This document shows, piece after piece, positions 1-5,865 of a stretch of 6,997 nt of DNA. Source of the DNA: Saprospiraceae bacterium (lineage in GTDB: Bacteria > Bacteroidota > Bacteroidia > Chitinophagales > Saprospiraceae); contig JACMMM010000012.1 of the NCBI GenBank assembly GCA_014379065.1, positions 1-6,997 on the forward strand, given 5' to 3'. The position numbers and the translations under genes were made by a program. The stretch's first letter is position 1. Each line of letters begins with the position of its first letter. The notes under the pieces are model-generated. The model made no database searches. It saw only the letters and a list, made by a program, of their open reading frames with translations, and was not told the origin of the DNA.

Positions 1-10
1 GCAACTGATA

Positions 11-60
11 AGGTGCAGAGCACCGGAACATTTGGCGAAAAGTTCCGGTGCTCTGCACCT
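11..60. repeat. Strong inverted repeat, 19-bp perfect arms, downstream of ruvC
   Basis: Positions 11-29 are perfectly complementary to 42-60, leaving a 12-base loop (30-41). Each arm also contains a small inverted repeat of its own, GGTGC-AGA-GCACC, so the arms could fold separately into a cruciform-like shape. It lies about 80 bases beyond the ruvC stop. Neither strand has a T-run after the stem, so it is not a canonical intrinsic terminator, although such a stable hairpin could still stop or protect the ruvC transcript end. It may equally be a dispersed REP-like or MITE-like element. The structure is seen directly; the role is inference. Confidence 0.85.
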
Positions 61-94
61 CCGAATCGATGCTTGAATGCGATTACTACCGACG

Positions 95-114
95 TTAGGC
101 CGCTACGCGGCTAA
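95..114. repeat. Small GC-rich hairpin downstream of ruvC
   Basis: TTAGGCCGC (95-103) pairs with GCGGCTAA (107-114) around the loop TAC, with one bulged G at 99. It lies between the ruvC stop codon and the larger inverted repeat at 11-60. Read on the minus strand it begins 28 bases after the ruvC stop. No T-run follows the stem, so termination is only a possibility. It may be one end of the same intergenic element as the larger hairpin. Confidence 0.5.
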
Positions 115-141
115 AGTACTAAAGTAGAACAATATCCAAAG

Positions 142-705
142 TCACTTCCCCCGCTTTGGATTGTCCTTCAAAAATCCTTTCCAGCCGGTATAGGATTTTT
201 TTCCGGCCAAGCCCGGACTGCTTGATTGATACCAATGGCAAAGGGCCGTGGCGAGTGCGTCGGTGGCGTCGAAATATTTTTCGGAAAATTTCATGTGCAA
301 GATGTTCTCCAGCATTCCTGCCACTTGTTCTTTGGATGCGTTGCCATTGCCTGTAACGGCACTTTTGATTTTTTTGGGCATGTATTCCGTGATAACAAGA
401 TGATTGACCATGCCTGCAGCAATGGCTACCCCTTGTGCTCTGCCCAACTTGAGCATGGACTGCACGTTTTTTCCAAAAAAAGGTGCCTCAATGGCCATTT
501 CTGTGGGCAGGTACTGGCGAATGATGTCTTGTACTTGTTCGAAGATGTAGCGCAGTTTCACCGTATGGTCGTCGCTTGAGATGTGCGCAAAGGTCACCAC
601 TCCAATTTCGATGACTTTCACCGCTTTTTTGTCGGCATCAATAATTGCAAACCCCAGCACGTTGGTGCCAGGGTCTATGCCGAGTATACGTTTGGGAGAT
701 TCCAT
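142..705 (-). CDS. ruvC: RuvC crossover junction endodeoxyribonuclease
   Basis: This 187-residue protein is the Holliday-junction resolvase of the RuvABC pathway, which nicks four-way DNA junctions symmetrically during recombinational repair. The RNase H-like fold is clear from the N-terminal GIDPGT motif (residues 9-14), the IEAPFFGKN segment (72-80), the KLGRAQGVA helix (86-94) and the late DATDALA motif (146-152). The four acidic metal ligands of the family are all present: D11, E73, D146 and D149. Length is close to the E. coli protein, with a slightly longer basic C-terminal tail. The ATG at 705 places GIDPG at the usual distance from the start; no good Shine-Dalgarno is visible. It is last in the minus-strand run, 75 bp after glgC, and that spacer is filled by a repeat hairpin ending 5 bases before the start codon. 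Cotranscription with glgC is likely but inferred. ruvA and ruvB are not in the window. Confidence 0.96.
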   Translation of the reverse strand: MESPKRILGIDPGTNVLGFAIIDADKKAVKVIEIGVVTFAHISSDDHTVKLRYIFEQVQDIIRQYLPTEMAIEAPFFGKNVQSMLKLGRAQGVAIAAGMVNHLVITEYMPKKIKSAVTGNGNASKEQVAGMLENILHMKFSEKYFDATDALATALCHWYQSSSPGLAGKKSYTGWKGFLKDNPKRGK

Positions 706-710
706 TGCTA

Positions 711-773
711 AGTGGTAAGTGATAAGTGTTTAGTGATGTGGTAGTTATCACTTATCACTCAACACTTACCACT
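711..773. repeat. Inverted repeat of 7-bp AGTG units filling the glgC-ruvC spacer
   Basis: The left arm (711-738) is four consecutive 7-mers: AGTGGTA, AGTGATA, AGTGTTT, AGTGATG. The right arm (746-773) is four 7-mers of the complementary type: TATCACT, TATCACT, CAACACT, TACCACT. The arms flank a 7-base loop (739-745). The outer 11 bp (711-721 with 763-773) pair perfectly and the inner units pair imperfectly. It begins 7 bases after the glgC stop and ends 5 bases before the ruvC start, so in a glgC-ruvC mRNA a hairpin would sit against the ruvC ribosome-binding region. The same unit type recurs at 4827-4886. Confidence 0.9.
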
Positions 774-780
774 AAAAATA

Positions 781-2052
781 CTACATGATCCTTGCGCCTT
801 CGGGTATCATAGCCCCTTTTTTGATCACTACTACGCCATCGCGGACGACATATTCGTCGGCATCGGTGTCAGGCAAGTGGTCTCCGCCTTTGATCACGAC
901 GTTGTTGCCGATACGGCAATCTTTGTCGAGGATGGCATGCTCGATGTGGCAATAGTGGCCTACGCCAAGCGGGATGTCTTCTTGTTGCGTAGCGATTTCC
1001 TGCAAGGTTTGGTACACATCGTTGCCCATCACGATGGAGTCTTTTATGACGGTGTTTTCGCCAATGCGAGAGCGCAGGCCGATGATAGAGCCTTCAATGA
1101 CACGAGCGTGTATGATGGAGCCTTCGGCAATAAGGGCGCGGTTGAGTTGGGTGCCGCCGTAGAATTTGGCGGGTGGCAACATCCGGCCACGGGTGTAGAT
1201 AACTTTCTGAGAATCAAAAAGATTGAAGGGCGGAATATGGTCGGTGAGCTCGATGTTGGCCTCGAAAAAGGATCGGATCGTACCAATGTCGGTCCAATAT
1301 CCCTCGTATTGGTAGGCGGCTACTTTGCGGCCTTCAGCAATCGCGGTGGGGATGATCTCTTTGCCAAAATCGGTGGCATCGGGATAGTTATCGAACAAAT
1401 CCGCCATGGCTTTCCGGTTGAAAATGTAAATACCCATGGACGCGAGGTAATTGCGGCCGCGCTTCTTGTTGAGTGGGCTTACTTCGCTGGCCCAATCCGG
1501 CAGCAGGTCGGCATCAGGCTTCTCGATAAAGCGCGGGATGTAGCCATCGTTGTTCACTTTCATAATGCCAAATCCGGTGGCATCCCTTGCGTCTACGGGT
1601 ATGCAAGCGATGGTGACATCGGCCTTTTTTTCAATGTGGTGCTTCACCATGGCCTCAAAATCCATCTGATAGAGTTGGTCGCCGGAGAGGATGAGGATGT
1701 AGTCGAATTCGTGGCGCTCGTAGTGCTTACGGCTCTGGCGCACAGCATCTGAAGTGCCTTGAAACCAGCCTGAATTGCCGGGCGTCTGTTCAGCAGCAAG
1801 GATGTCTACAAACCCCTGGGTGAAATGGTCAAAGTTGTAGGCGTTCTTGATGTGGGCATTGAGCGAGGCCGAGTTGTACTGCGTGAGCACGAACATCCGC
1901 TTTACCCCTGAATTGATGCAGTTGGAAATGGGAATGTCAATCAAGCGGTATTTGCCACCGATGGGCACGGCAGGCTTGGAGCGTTTTTCGGTGAGGGGGT
2001 AAAGGCGGCTCCCGGCGCCCCCGCCGAGAATGAGGCAGATCATTTTTATCAT
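781..2052 (-). CDS. glgC: Glucose-1-phosphate adenylyltransferase (ADP-glucose pyrophosphorylase)
   Basis: This enzyme makes ADP-glucose from glucose-1-phosphate and ATP, the committed step of bacterial glycogen synthesis. The 423 residues form a nucleotidyltransferase domain with GGGAGSRL (10-17), KRSKPAVP (23-30), YRLIDIPISNCINSG (35-49), the catalytic SGDQLYQMD (123-131, D125) and the glucose-1-phosphate-binding FIEKP (175-179, K178). A C-terminal left-handed beta-helix follows from about residue 295. The wording of many blocks (YNSASLNAHI, WFQGTSDAVRQ, YWTDIGTI, IYTRGRMLPP, GVVVIKKGAMIPEG) resembles cyanobacterial and plant enzymes more than E. coli GlgC; K377 and K411 seem to match the 3-phosphoglycerate-site lysines of the Anabaena enzyme. 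A start at 2052 (MIKMICLI) or 2043 (MICLI) is possible; both keep the whole fold. A promoter is visible at 2085-2115. The partner glgA is upstream, separated by xisHI. Confidence 0.97.
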   Translation of the reverse strand: MIKMICLILGGGAGSRLYPLTEKRSKPAVPIGGKYRLIDIPISNCINSGVKRMFVLTQYNSASLNAHIKNAYNFDHFTQGFVDILAAEQTPGNSGWFQGTSDAVRQSRKHYERHEFDYILILSGDQLYQMDFEAMVKHHIEKKADVTIACIPVDARDATGFGIMKVNNDGYIPRFIEKPDADLLPDWASEVSPLNKKRGRNYLASMGIYIFNRKAMADLFDNYPDATDFGKEIIPTAIAEGRKVAAYQYEGYWTDIGTIRSFFEANIELTDHIPPFNLFDSQKVIYTRGRMLPPAKFYGGTQLNRALIAEGSIIHARVIEGSIIGLRSRIGENTVIKDSIVMGNDVYQTLQEIATQQEDIPLGVGHYCHIEHAILDKDCRIGNNVVIKGGDHLPDTDADEYVVRDGVVVIKKGAMIPEGARIM

Positions 2053-2084
2053 GGCAGGTGTTGTTTTTTCTGATTGATTAAGAG

Positions 2085-2115
2085 CAAACGTACAGCACTG
2101 CGCGTGTTTGTCAAA
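2085..2115 (-). promoter_or_regulatory. Bacteroidota-type promoter of glgC (TTTG-N19-TAnnTTTG)
   Basis: Read on the minus strand, a -33 box TTTG (2115-2112) is followed by exactly 19 bases and then TACGTTTG (2092-2085), an exact match to the Bacteroidota -7 consensus TAnnTTTG. Transcription would begin near 2078-2080, giving a leader of roughly 25-37 bases before glgC depending on the start codon used. It lies downstream of the xisHI genes, so glgC, and probably ruvC, can be expressed independently of them. The match and spacing are seen; activity is inferred. Confidence 0.65.
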
Positions 2116-2229
2116 TTATTTTTTGTTGGAAGGTTTTTGCTTCAAAAAGCCGTTTGATCTGCTAAATAACAACAAGGTCATCTTTCATTACCATTGATGG
2201 CATCCGCGCCACAAGGAACAGGATTTAAA

Positions 2230-2251
2230 TGCCAGAAATTAACTTCTGCCA
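2230..2251. repeat. Weak hairpin in the xisI-glgC gap
   Basis: TGCCAGAA (2230-2237) can pair with TTCTGCCA (2244-2251) with one C-C mismatch and a 6-base loop. It lies about 50 bases past the xisI stop within a 249-base gene-free gap whose only other recognisable signal is the glgC promoter. It might be a weak xisI transcript end, but there is no clear T-run (ATTTAAAT follows on the minus strand). Confidence 0.25.
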
Positions 2252-2301
2252 TTATTAGCGTCTTTGCCTGCAATAAACGGGGGGAGCGTTACTACCCCTT
2301 C

Positions 2302-2652
2302 TCATGCTGCCGCATACTCCGTATACTGCCTATAAGTAGGCGGTTGCATACCCAATACAATGTCTGATTTTGAAACGCCCCTGCGCAGGAGCTCCTCTGC
2401 AACACGTGTTTCCGTCCAATTGGACTGTATCCAGATTTTACCGTCCGGCTTGATGTCGAAGTGAAGCAAGATATTTTCAATCCGGTCGTCCTTGTCCCAG
2501 CCAATACGGATCAGCTGAAAGTGGTTGCGGTCGGTGTCCGCAAGGATTTGGTCTTCCATTTCTGGGTTGCCAGAATGCTCTCGTGCATAATCTTCAAGAA
2601 GCCCGATGAGCAGTTGCTGGTAGTTCTTGATTTTCTCTTTTATTGTTGCCAT
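2302..2652 (-). CDS. xisI: XisI-like protein (fdxN element excision controlling factor family)
   Basis: This 116-residue soluble protein matches the XisI family as I recall it: a helical N-terminus (about 1-25), the RIGWDKDDRI block (49-58), an LLHFDI strand (62-67), the DGKIWIQ...TE segment (70-82), AEELLRRGVSK (85-95), and the family-typical ending with PPTYRQYTEYA (104-114). Length is normal for the family. The ATG at 2652 lies inside the end of xisH, overlapping it by 13 bp in another frame, so the two are almost certainly translated together. In Anabaena, XisI acts with XisH and the recombinase XisF in excision of the fdxN element. No recombinase is present here, so an excision role cannot be inferred; biochemical function is unknown. 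No signal peptide or membrane segment is visible. Confidence 0.85.
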   Translation of the reverse strand: MATIKEKIKNYQQLLIGLLEDYAREHSGNPEMEDQILADTDRNHFQLIRIGWDKDDRIENILLHFDIKPDGKIWIQSNWTETRVAEELLRRGVSKSDIVLGMQPPTYRQYTEYAAA

Positions 2653-3056
2653 GACACAATAGTTTCAGTTTCAACATCAAAGATAAGGAGCCGAACGTGT
2701 TGCCTTTCAAATGCTATCTGAATGGCCTCATATTTCTCAAGCCTGTGGGCTGTCATTTGGTTGATGGCCAAAAATGGTATGCGCTCTGGCTCTTGCAATG
2801 ACAACCCGATTTCATAACTAATGTATTGTCCCAATGCCTCGTAAAAATCATTGAACGGGGAATCGCTCAGAAAACTCTTCAGTTCTACAGCTATCTTCTT
2901 ACCATCCTTTTCTGCTGCAATTATTTTTTCGGCGCCAAAATCAATCTCCTGCTTTTTGCCTCCAATTTTTAGAACGTATGGGTCATCTGTTACCGTCCAA
3001 CCATCCTTTACGAGGGCATTTTTGAGCACTTCGTGGAATTTGTCTTTTGCTGCCAT
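2640..3056 (-). CDS. xisH: XisH-like protein, probable PD-(D/E)XK nuclease-fold partner of XisI
   Basis: This 138-residue protein has the XisH family pattern: an N-terminal KDKFHEVLKNAL helix with KDGW (17-20), DPYVLKIG (25-32), the EIDFGAEKIIAAEK block (37-50), IAVELKSF (55-62), a FYEALGQY helix (71-78), then FLAIN and LLIFD strands. The residues E9, D39, E58-x-K60 and Q77 form an apparently complete PD-(D/E)XK metal site, the fold seen in restriction enzymes and junction resolvases. XisH is known from Anabaena fdxN element excision, but homologues are widespread without that element. The start at 3056 gives the normal family N-terminus; AAGGA (3063-3059) lies only 2 bases upstream of it, closer than an ideal Shine-Dalgarno. 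xisI follows with a 13-bp overlap. The coding DNA looks more AT-rich than glgA or glgC. Nuclease activity is inference. Confidence 0.87.
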   Translation of the reverse strand: MAAKDKFHEVLKNALVKDGWTVTDDPYVLKIGGKKQEIDFGAEKIIAAEKDGKKIAVELKSFLSDSPFNDFYEALGQYISYEIGLSLQEPERIPFLAINQMTAHRLEKYEAIQIAFERQHVRLLIFDVETETIVSWQQ

Positions 3057-3165
3057 AATCCTTTTCTATTGGAGCTTGTTTTTTACCATGTTGGAATCCA
3101 AAATCGCTACCATTCTCCTTCAATACTTTGAAATTCACGAGACATGATAGGCAAGCACTTTTTTG

Positions 3166-3198
3166 AGAAGTGACACTTTTTGAAAAAGTGTCACTTCT
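3166..3198. repeat. Near-perfect palindrome over the glgA stop codon
   Basis: AGAAGTGACACTTTTT (3166-3181) is the exact reverse complement of 3183-3198, with a single central base at 3182. In RNA the A/T-rich centre would open into a small loop on a stem of about 13 bp. The last two lysine codons and TGA stop of glgA lie in its 5' arm on the minus strand. An A-run rather than a T-run follows on that strand, so it is not a standard intrinsic terminator. It may be a transcript end or processing structure, or one edge of the segment carrying xisHI. Confidence 0.85.
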
Positions 3199-4813
3199 TC
3201 CCACGCCCTTTCTTCTTAGCCACGGGCTCACTGCCTCTGGCCTTCGTTGAAACTTCGGCGGATGAAACTGCCTTTGCCAACTGCTCCTGCCTCACTACCT
3301 CTACCCTTCCCCCAATCTGCTGATAAACACTAAAATACCTGCCCACCGTATTCTCCCAAGAAAAATCTACGTCCATAATGCGCTGGCGCAACATGGCTAC
3401 GATGCCGGGTTCATTGTGCCACATGGCGGCACCGCGGTGAATGGCATGGCCAATGTCGCTGAGTGTGGGTTGGTCGAATCGAATGCCCCGACCGGCACCA
3501 TCTGGCTCTGCGATGTCTGGAACCGTGTCCTTCAAGCCACCAATCGAGCGCACAATCGGGATGGTGCCGTAGCGCATGGCGTACATCTGGTTCAAGCCGC
3601 AAGGTTCGACCCGTGAAGGCATGATGAGGAAATCGGAGCCTGCATAGATTTGATGTGCAAGTGCTTCGTTGTAATCAATCACTGCATTCACCCGACCCGG
3701 ATATTGGTGCGACATAGCGCGGAACTCATTTTGCGTCCACGTTTCGCCCGTGCCCAGCACGAGGAAGCTTGCGGATCCCCCTGCGTGGATATACGTGCGG
3801 TATGCATCCGGCAGCAGGTCGGAACCTTTTTCGCCCACCATACGACCGATAAAACTCACCATGGGCAAATGTTCCGGCAAGCCAAACCACTCGCAGAGAA
3901 CCCGCTTGTTTTTTTGTTTAAAGCCTTGAATGTCAAACGACTGTTGACTGTTGACCGTTGACTGTTGACCGTTGACCGTTGACCGTTGACTGTCCGTTTC
4001 CAGCCGAAATTGTAGGGCTGCATCGGTGCTTGGGTCCCACACTTGTGCATCAATACCATTAATGATGCCCCATTGCTTTTGCCACTCCAGTCGGAAAAGC
4101 GGCTCCAGGCCGAGGCTGTTTTCGTGGAGTTCATAGAGGTAACTTTCCGAAACCGTTGTGACAGCCCAGGCGCATTTGATAGCCGATGCCATAGGGTTCA
4201 CCGCGCCTTTCCAATCAAGATAGCTCCGTGCCCAAGCATCGTAATAGGGCAAAATGTTGTGGTTTTTCCAACTAAACGCGCCTTGATATTGGCCATTGTG
4301 GATAGTAAAAACCGTAGGTGTTTCTGCCAATGCCCGGAAGTCAGGGGAGTATTTGGTCATAAAGGGGATAAGCCCCGTGTGGTGATCGTGGCAATGTAGC
4401 ACCCGTGGTCGCTCGTGCTCGGGAAAAGAAATGACCCATTGTAGTACCGCTTGTTGGAACACGAGGTAGCGCTCTGTTTCATCGCCGTAAGCCCAGCCAT
4501 TGGGATCGTTGTAAATGCCCGGGCGGTCGTACAGCCCGGGAATGTCCACCACAAAAAACGGGAAGCCGAGCGCATTGCTCTTTTCTTGCTGCACAGAAAA
4601 ATGAATGGTTCGCCAGTCGGAGCGAATCGCCCCGCTGTACACGGTGATCCACTCGCGCCCATGAATCCATTTGAGGGAATACTTGGGTATGACCGCTGCC
4701 GAAAGCACACCAGCTTGGGTCATGTACTTAGGCAGGGAGCCGACTACATCGCCCAAGCCACCCGTTTTAGCAGCAGGGTAACACTCGGCGGAAATGTGCA
4801 GGACTTGTATCAT
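3191..4813 (-). CDS. glgA: Glycogen synthase, GT5 family (ADP-glucose type)
   Basis: The protein elongates alpha-1,4-glucan from ADP-glucose, the step after GlgC. The GT-B fold is complete: KTGGLGDVVGSLP near the N-terminus (16-28, ADP-glucose-binding lysine K16), HCHDHHTG (140-147), FTIHNGQYQG (169-178), INGIDAQVWDP (251-261), FIGRMVGEKG (321-330, R324 and K329), SRVEPCGL (401-408, catalytic-type E403) and IGGLKDTV (424-431). I set the start at 4813 (MIQVLHIS, 540 aa), which matches the family; the frame stays open to an ATG at 4864, but those 17 codons come from the repeat hairpin and are not GlgA-like. Two oddities stand out: residues 275-291 are a translated 7-bp tandem repeat (RSTVNGQQSTVNSQ), and the C-terminus is a basic KKKGRGKK tail running into a palindrome. 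ftsY lies 78 bp upstream and xisH 134 bp downstream. Confidence 0.96.
   Translation of the reverse strand: MIQVLHISAECYPAAKTGGLGDVVGSLPKYMTQAGVLSAAVIPKYSLKWIHGREWITVYSGAIRSDWRTIHFSVQQEKSNALGFPFFVVDIPGLYDRPGIYNDPNGWAYGDETERYLVFQQAVLQWVISFPEHERPRVLHCHDHHTGLIPFMTKYSPDFRALAETPTVFTIHNGQYQGAFSWKNHNILPYYDAWARSYLDWKGAVNPMASAIKCAWAVTTVSESYLYELHENSLGLEPLFRLEWQKQWGIINGIDAQVWDPSTDAALQFRLETDSQRSTVNGQQSTVNSQQSFDIQGFKQKNKRVLCEWFGLPEHLPMVSFIGRMVGEKGSDLLPDAYRTYIHAGGSASFLVLGTGETWTQNEFRAMSHQYPGRVNAVIDYNEALAHQIYAGSDFLIMPSRVEPCGLNQMYAMRYGTIPIVRSIGGLKDTVPDIAEPDGAGRGIRFDQPTLSDIGHAIHRGAAMWHNEPGIVAMLRQRIMDVDFSWENTVGRYFSVYQQIGGRVEVVRQEQLAKAVSSAEVSTKARGSEPVAKKKGRGKK
3942..3990. repeat. Seven tandem YGTTGAC heptamers inside glgA
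   Basis: Seven uninterrupted 7-bp units run through this stretch: TGTTGAC, TGTTGAC, CGTTGAC, TGTTGAC, then three CGTTGAC. Only the first base of the unit varies. Three units make 21 bases, so the tract is translated as a 7-residue repeat of the S/T-V-N-G/S-Q-Q/R type. It lies in the linker before the FKQKNKR helix, between the two GT-B domains, where GlgA homologues have a short loop, so it is probably tolerated. The unit number is likely to vary between strains by slippage; a change that is not a multiple of three units would shift the frame. Confidence 0.95.
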
Positions 4814-4826
4814 AGTGCTGTGATTA

Positions 4827-4886
4827 AGTGGTAAGTGTTTAGTGGTAAGTGTTTCCGGCAACACTTACCACTAAACACTTATCACT
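4827..4886. repeat. Inverted repeat of 7-bp AGTG units filling the ftsY-glgA spacer
   Basis: The left arm (4827-4854) is exactly AGTGGTA, AGTGTTT, AGTGGTA, AGTGTTT. The right arm (4859-4886) is CAACACT, TACCACT, AAACACT, TATCACT. Positions 4833-4853 pair perfectly with 4860-4880 (21 bp), and the stem extends to 27 bp with one G-T mismatch. It begins 5 bases after the ftsY stop and ends 13 bases before the glgA start, occupying most of the 78-bp spacer. It shares its units and placement with 711-773. A hairpin here could restrict translation of glgA, stop ftsY transcription or protect mRNA ends; none of these is shown by the sequence. Confidence 0.93.
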
Positions 4887-4891
4887 ATTTT

Positions 4892-5860
4892 TCATCCTAC
4901 TTGCTTCCCTCCGAAGATGGACTCCACGAAGGCGCGTTTGTTGAAAATCTGCAGTTTATCAATGCTCTCGCCCACACCGATGTATCGGATGGGGATTTTG
5001 AACTGGTCGCTGATGCTGATGGCCACGCCACCTTTGGCAGTGCCGTCGAGTTTGGTGAGTGCCAGACAGGTGATCGGGGCTACTTCGGTGAATTGTTTGG
5101 CTTGTTCTTGAGCGTTCTGACCTGTGCTTGCGTCCAATACCAACAGCACGTCGTGTGGGGCGCCAGGCAGTTTTTTCTCCATGCTGCGGTGTATTTTCCC
5201 CAATTCCAACATGAGATGGCTCTTGTTGTGCAAGCGCCCGGCGGTGTCTATGATGGCTACATCGCAGTTGTTTTCAAGCGCATATTGAGTGGTCTCGAAG
5301 GCTACTGCAGCCGGGTCGGCGTTCATTCCTTTGGAGTAGAAATCGCAGCCCACACGGTCGGCCCAGATTTTTAGTTGGGCCACAGCGGCGGCTCGGAAAG
5401 TGTCGGCGGCACCTAGCACGACCTTGTGACCGCGCTGTTTAAACTGCCAGGCCAATTTGCCTATGGTGGTTGTTTTGCCTACACCGTTTACGCCAATGAC
5501 GAGCAGGACGTAAGGCTTTTTGCCTTCCGGAATGTCAAAATCTTCCAGATCCTCGGTGTTGTTCTCTGCCAACAGGTCAACGATCTCGTCGCGAAGGATT
5601 TCATTGAGTTCTGCTGTGTCTAAATACTTGTCGCGGTTTACGCGGGCTTCGATACGTTTAATGATTTTTACCGTTGTTTCGAGCCCAACGTCGCTGGAAA
5701 TCAGGATGTTTTCCACTTCGTCGAGCACCTCCACGTCCACCGTGCTTTTCCCAGCGATGGCTCTGCCCAATTTGCCGAACAGCCCTTCTTTCGTCTTTTC
5801 GAGCCCTTTGTCAAGGTCCGCTTTTTTTTCTTTGTTAAAAAATTTGTCAAAAAAGCCCAT
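4892..5860 (-). CDS. ftsY: Signal recognition particle receptor FtsY (SRP GTPase)
   Basis: FtsY receives ribosome-SRP complexes at the inner membrane; it pairs with Ffh in a GTP-dependent heterodimer to deliver nascent membrane proteins to the translocon. The 322-residue protein has a short N-terminus (MGFFDKFFNKEKK, amphipathic, probable membrane contact), the helical N domain (about 20-110, including ISSDVGLETT at 54-63), and the NG GTPase domain: P-loop GVNGVGKTT (123-131), DTFRAAA (153-159), DTAGR (205-209), TKLDG (269-273) and GVGE (295-298). The long acidic A domain of E. coli FtsY is absent, as in other short bacterial FtsYs. I chose the start at 5860; the frame extends to an ATG at 5932, but the extra 24 codons are mostly repeat DNA (NRTNLINRTN-like) preceding the canonical MGFF start. 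No Shine-Dalgarno is visible before it. Confidence 0.97.
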   Translation of the reverse strand: MGFFDKFFNKEKKADLDKGLEKTKEGLFGKLGRAIAGKSTVDVEVLDEVENILISSDVGLETTVKIIKRIEARVNRDKYLDTAELNEILRDEIVDLLAENNTEDLEDFDIPEGKKPYVLLVIGVNGVGKTTTIGKLAWQFKQRGHKVVLGAADTFRAAAVAQLKIWADRVGCDFYSKGMNADPAAVAFETTQYALENNCDVAIIDTAGRLHNKSHLMLELGKIHRSMEKKLPGAPHDVLLVLDASTGQNAQEQAKQFTEVAPITCLALTKLDGTAKGGVAISISDQFKIPIRYIGVGESIDKLQIFNKRAFVESIFGGKQVG

Positions 5861-5865
5861 TGTCT

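Noticed and set aside
877..1752. 291-codon plus-strand open frame opposite glgC
   Set aside because: It mirrors a fully conserved glgC on the other strand and its translation shows no family motif; long antisense frames are expected opposite GC-biased coding sequence.
2302..3056. XisHI as evidence for an fdxN-type excision element
   Set aside because: No recombinase, no nitrogen-fixation gene and no interrupted gene are present in the window; the family name alone does not support it.
3070..3114. Tiny minus-strand ORF (about 14 codons) after an AAGGAGA stretch upstream of xisH, as a possible leader peptide
   Set aside because: The purine stretch directly abuts the ATG, too close to act as a Shine-Dalgarno, and the peptide has no attenuator-like features.
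3942..3990. CRISPR array or iteron origin from the regular repeats
   Set aside because: Units are 7 bp and contiguous with no spacers, and the tract is inside glgA; the other tracts are likewise simple tandem repeats without replication genes.
4835..5374. 179-codon plus-strand open frame opposite ftsY
   Set aside because: It starts within the repeat hairpin and runs antisense to the conserved GTPase domain; no motif.
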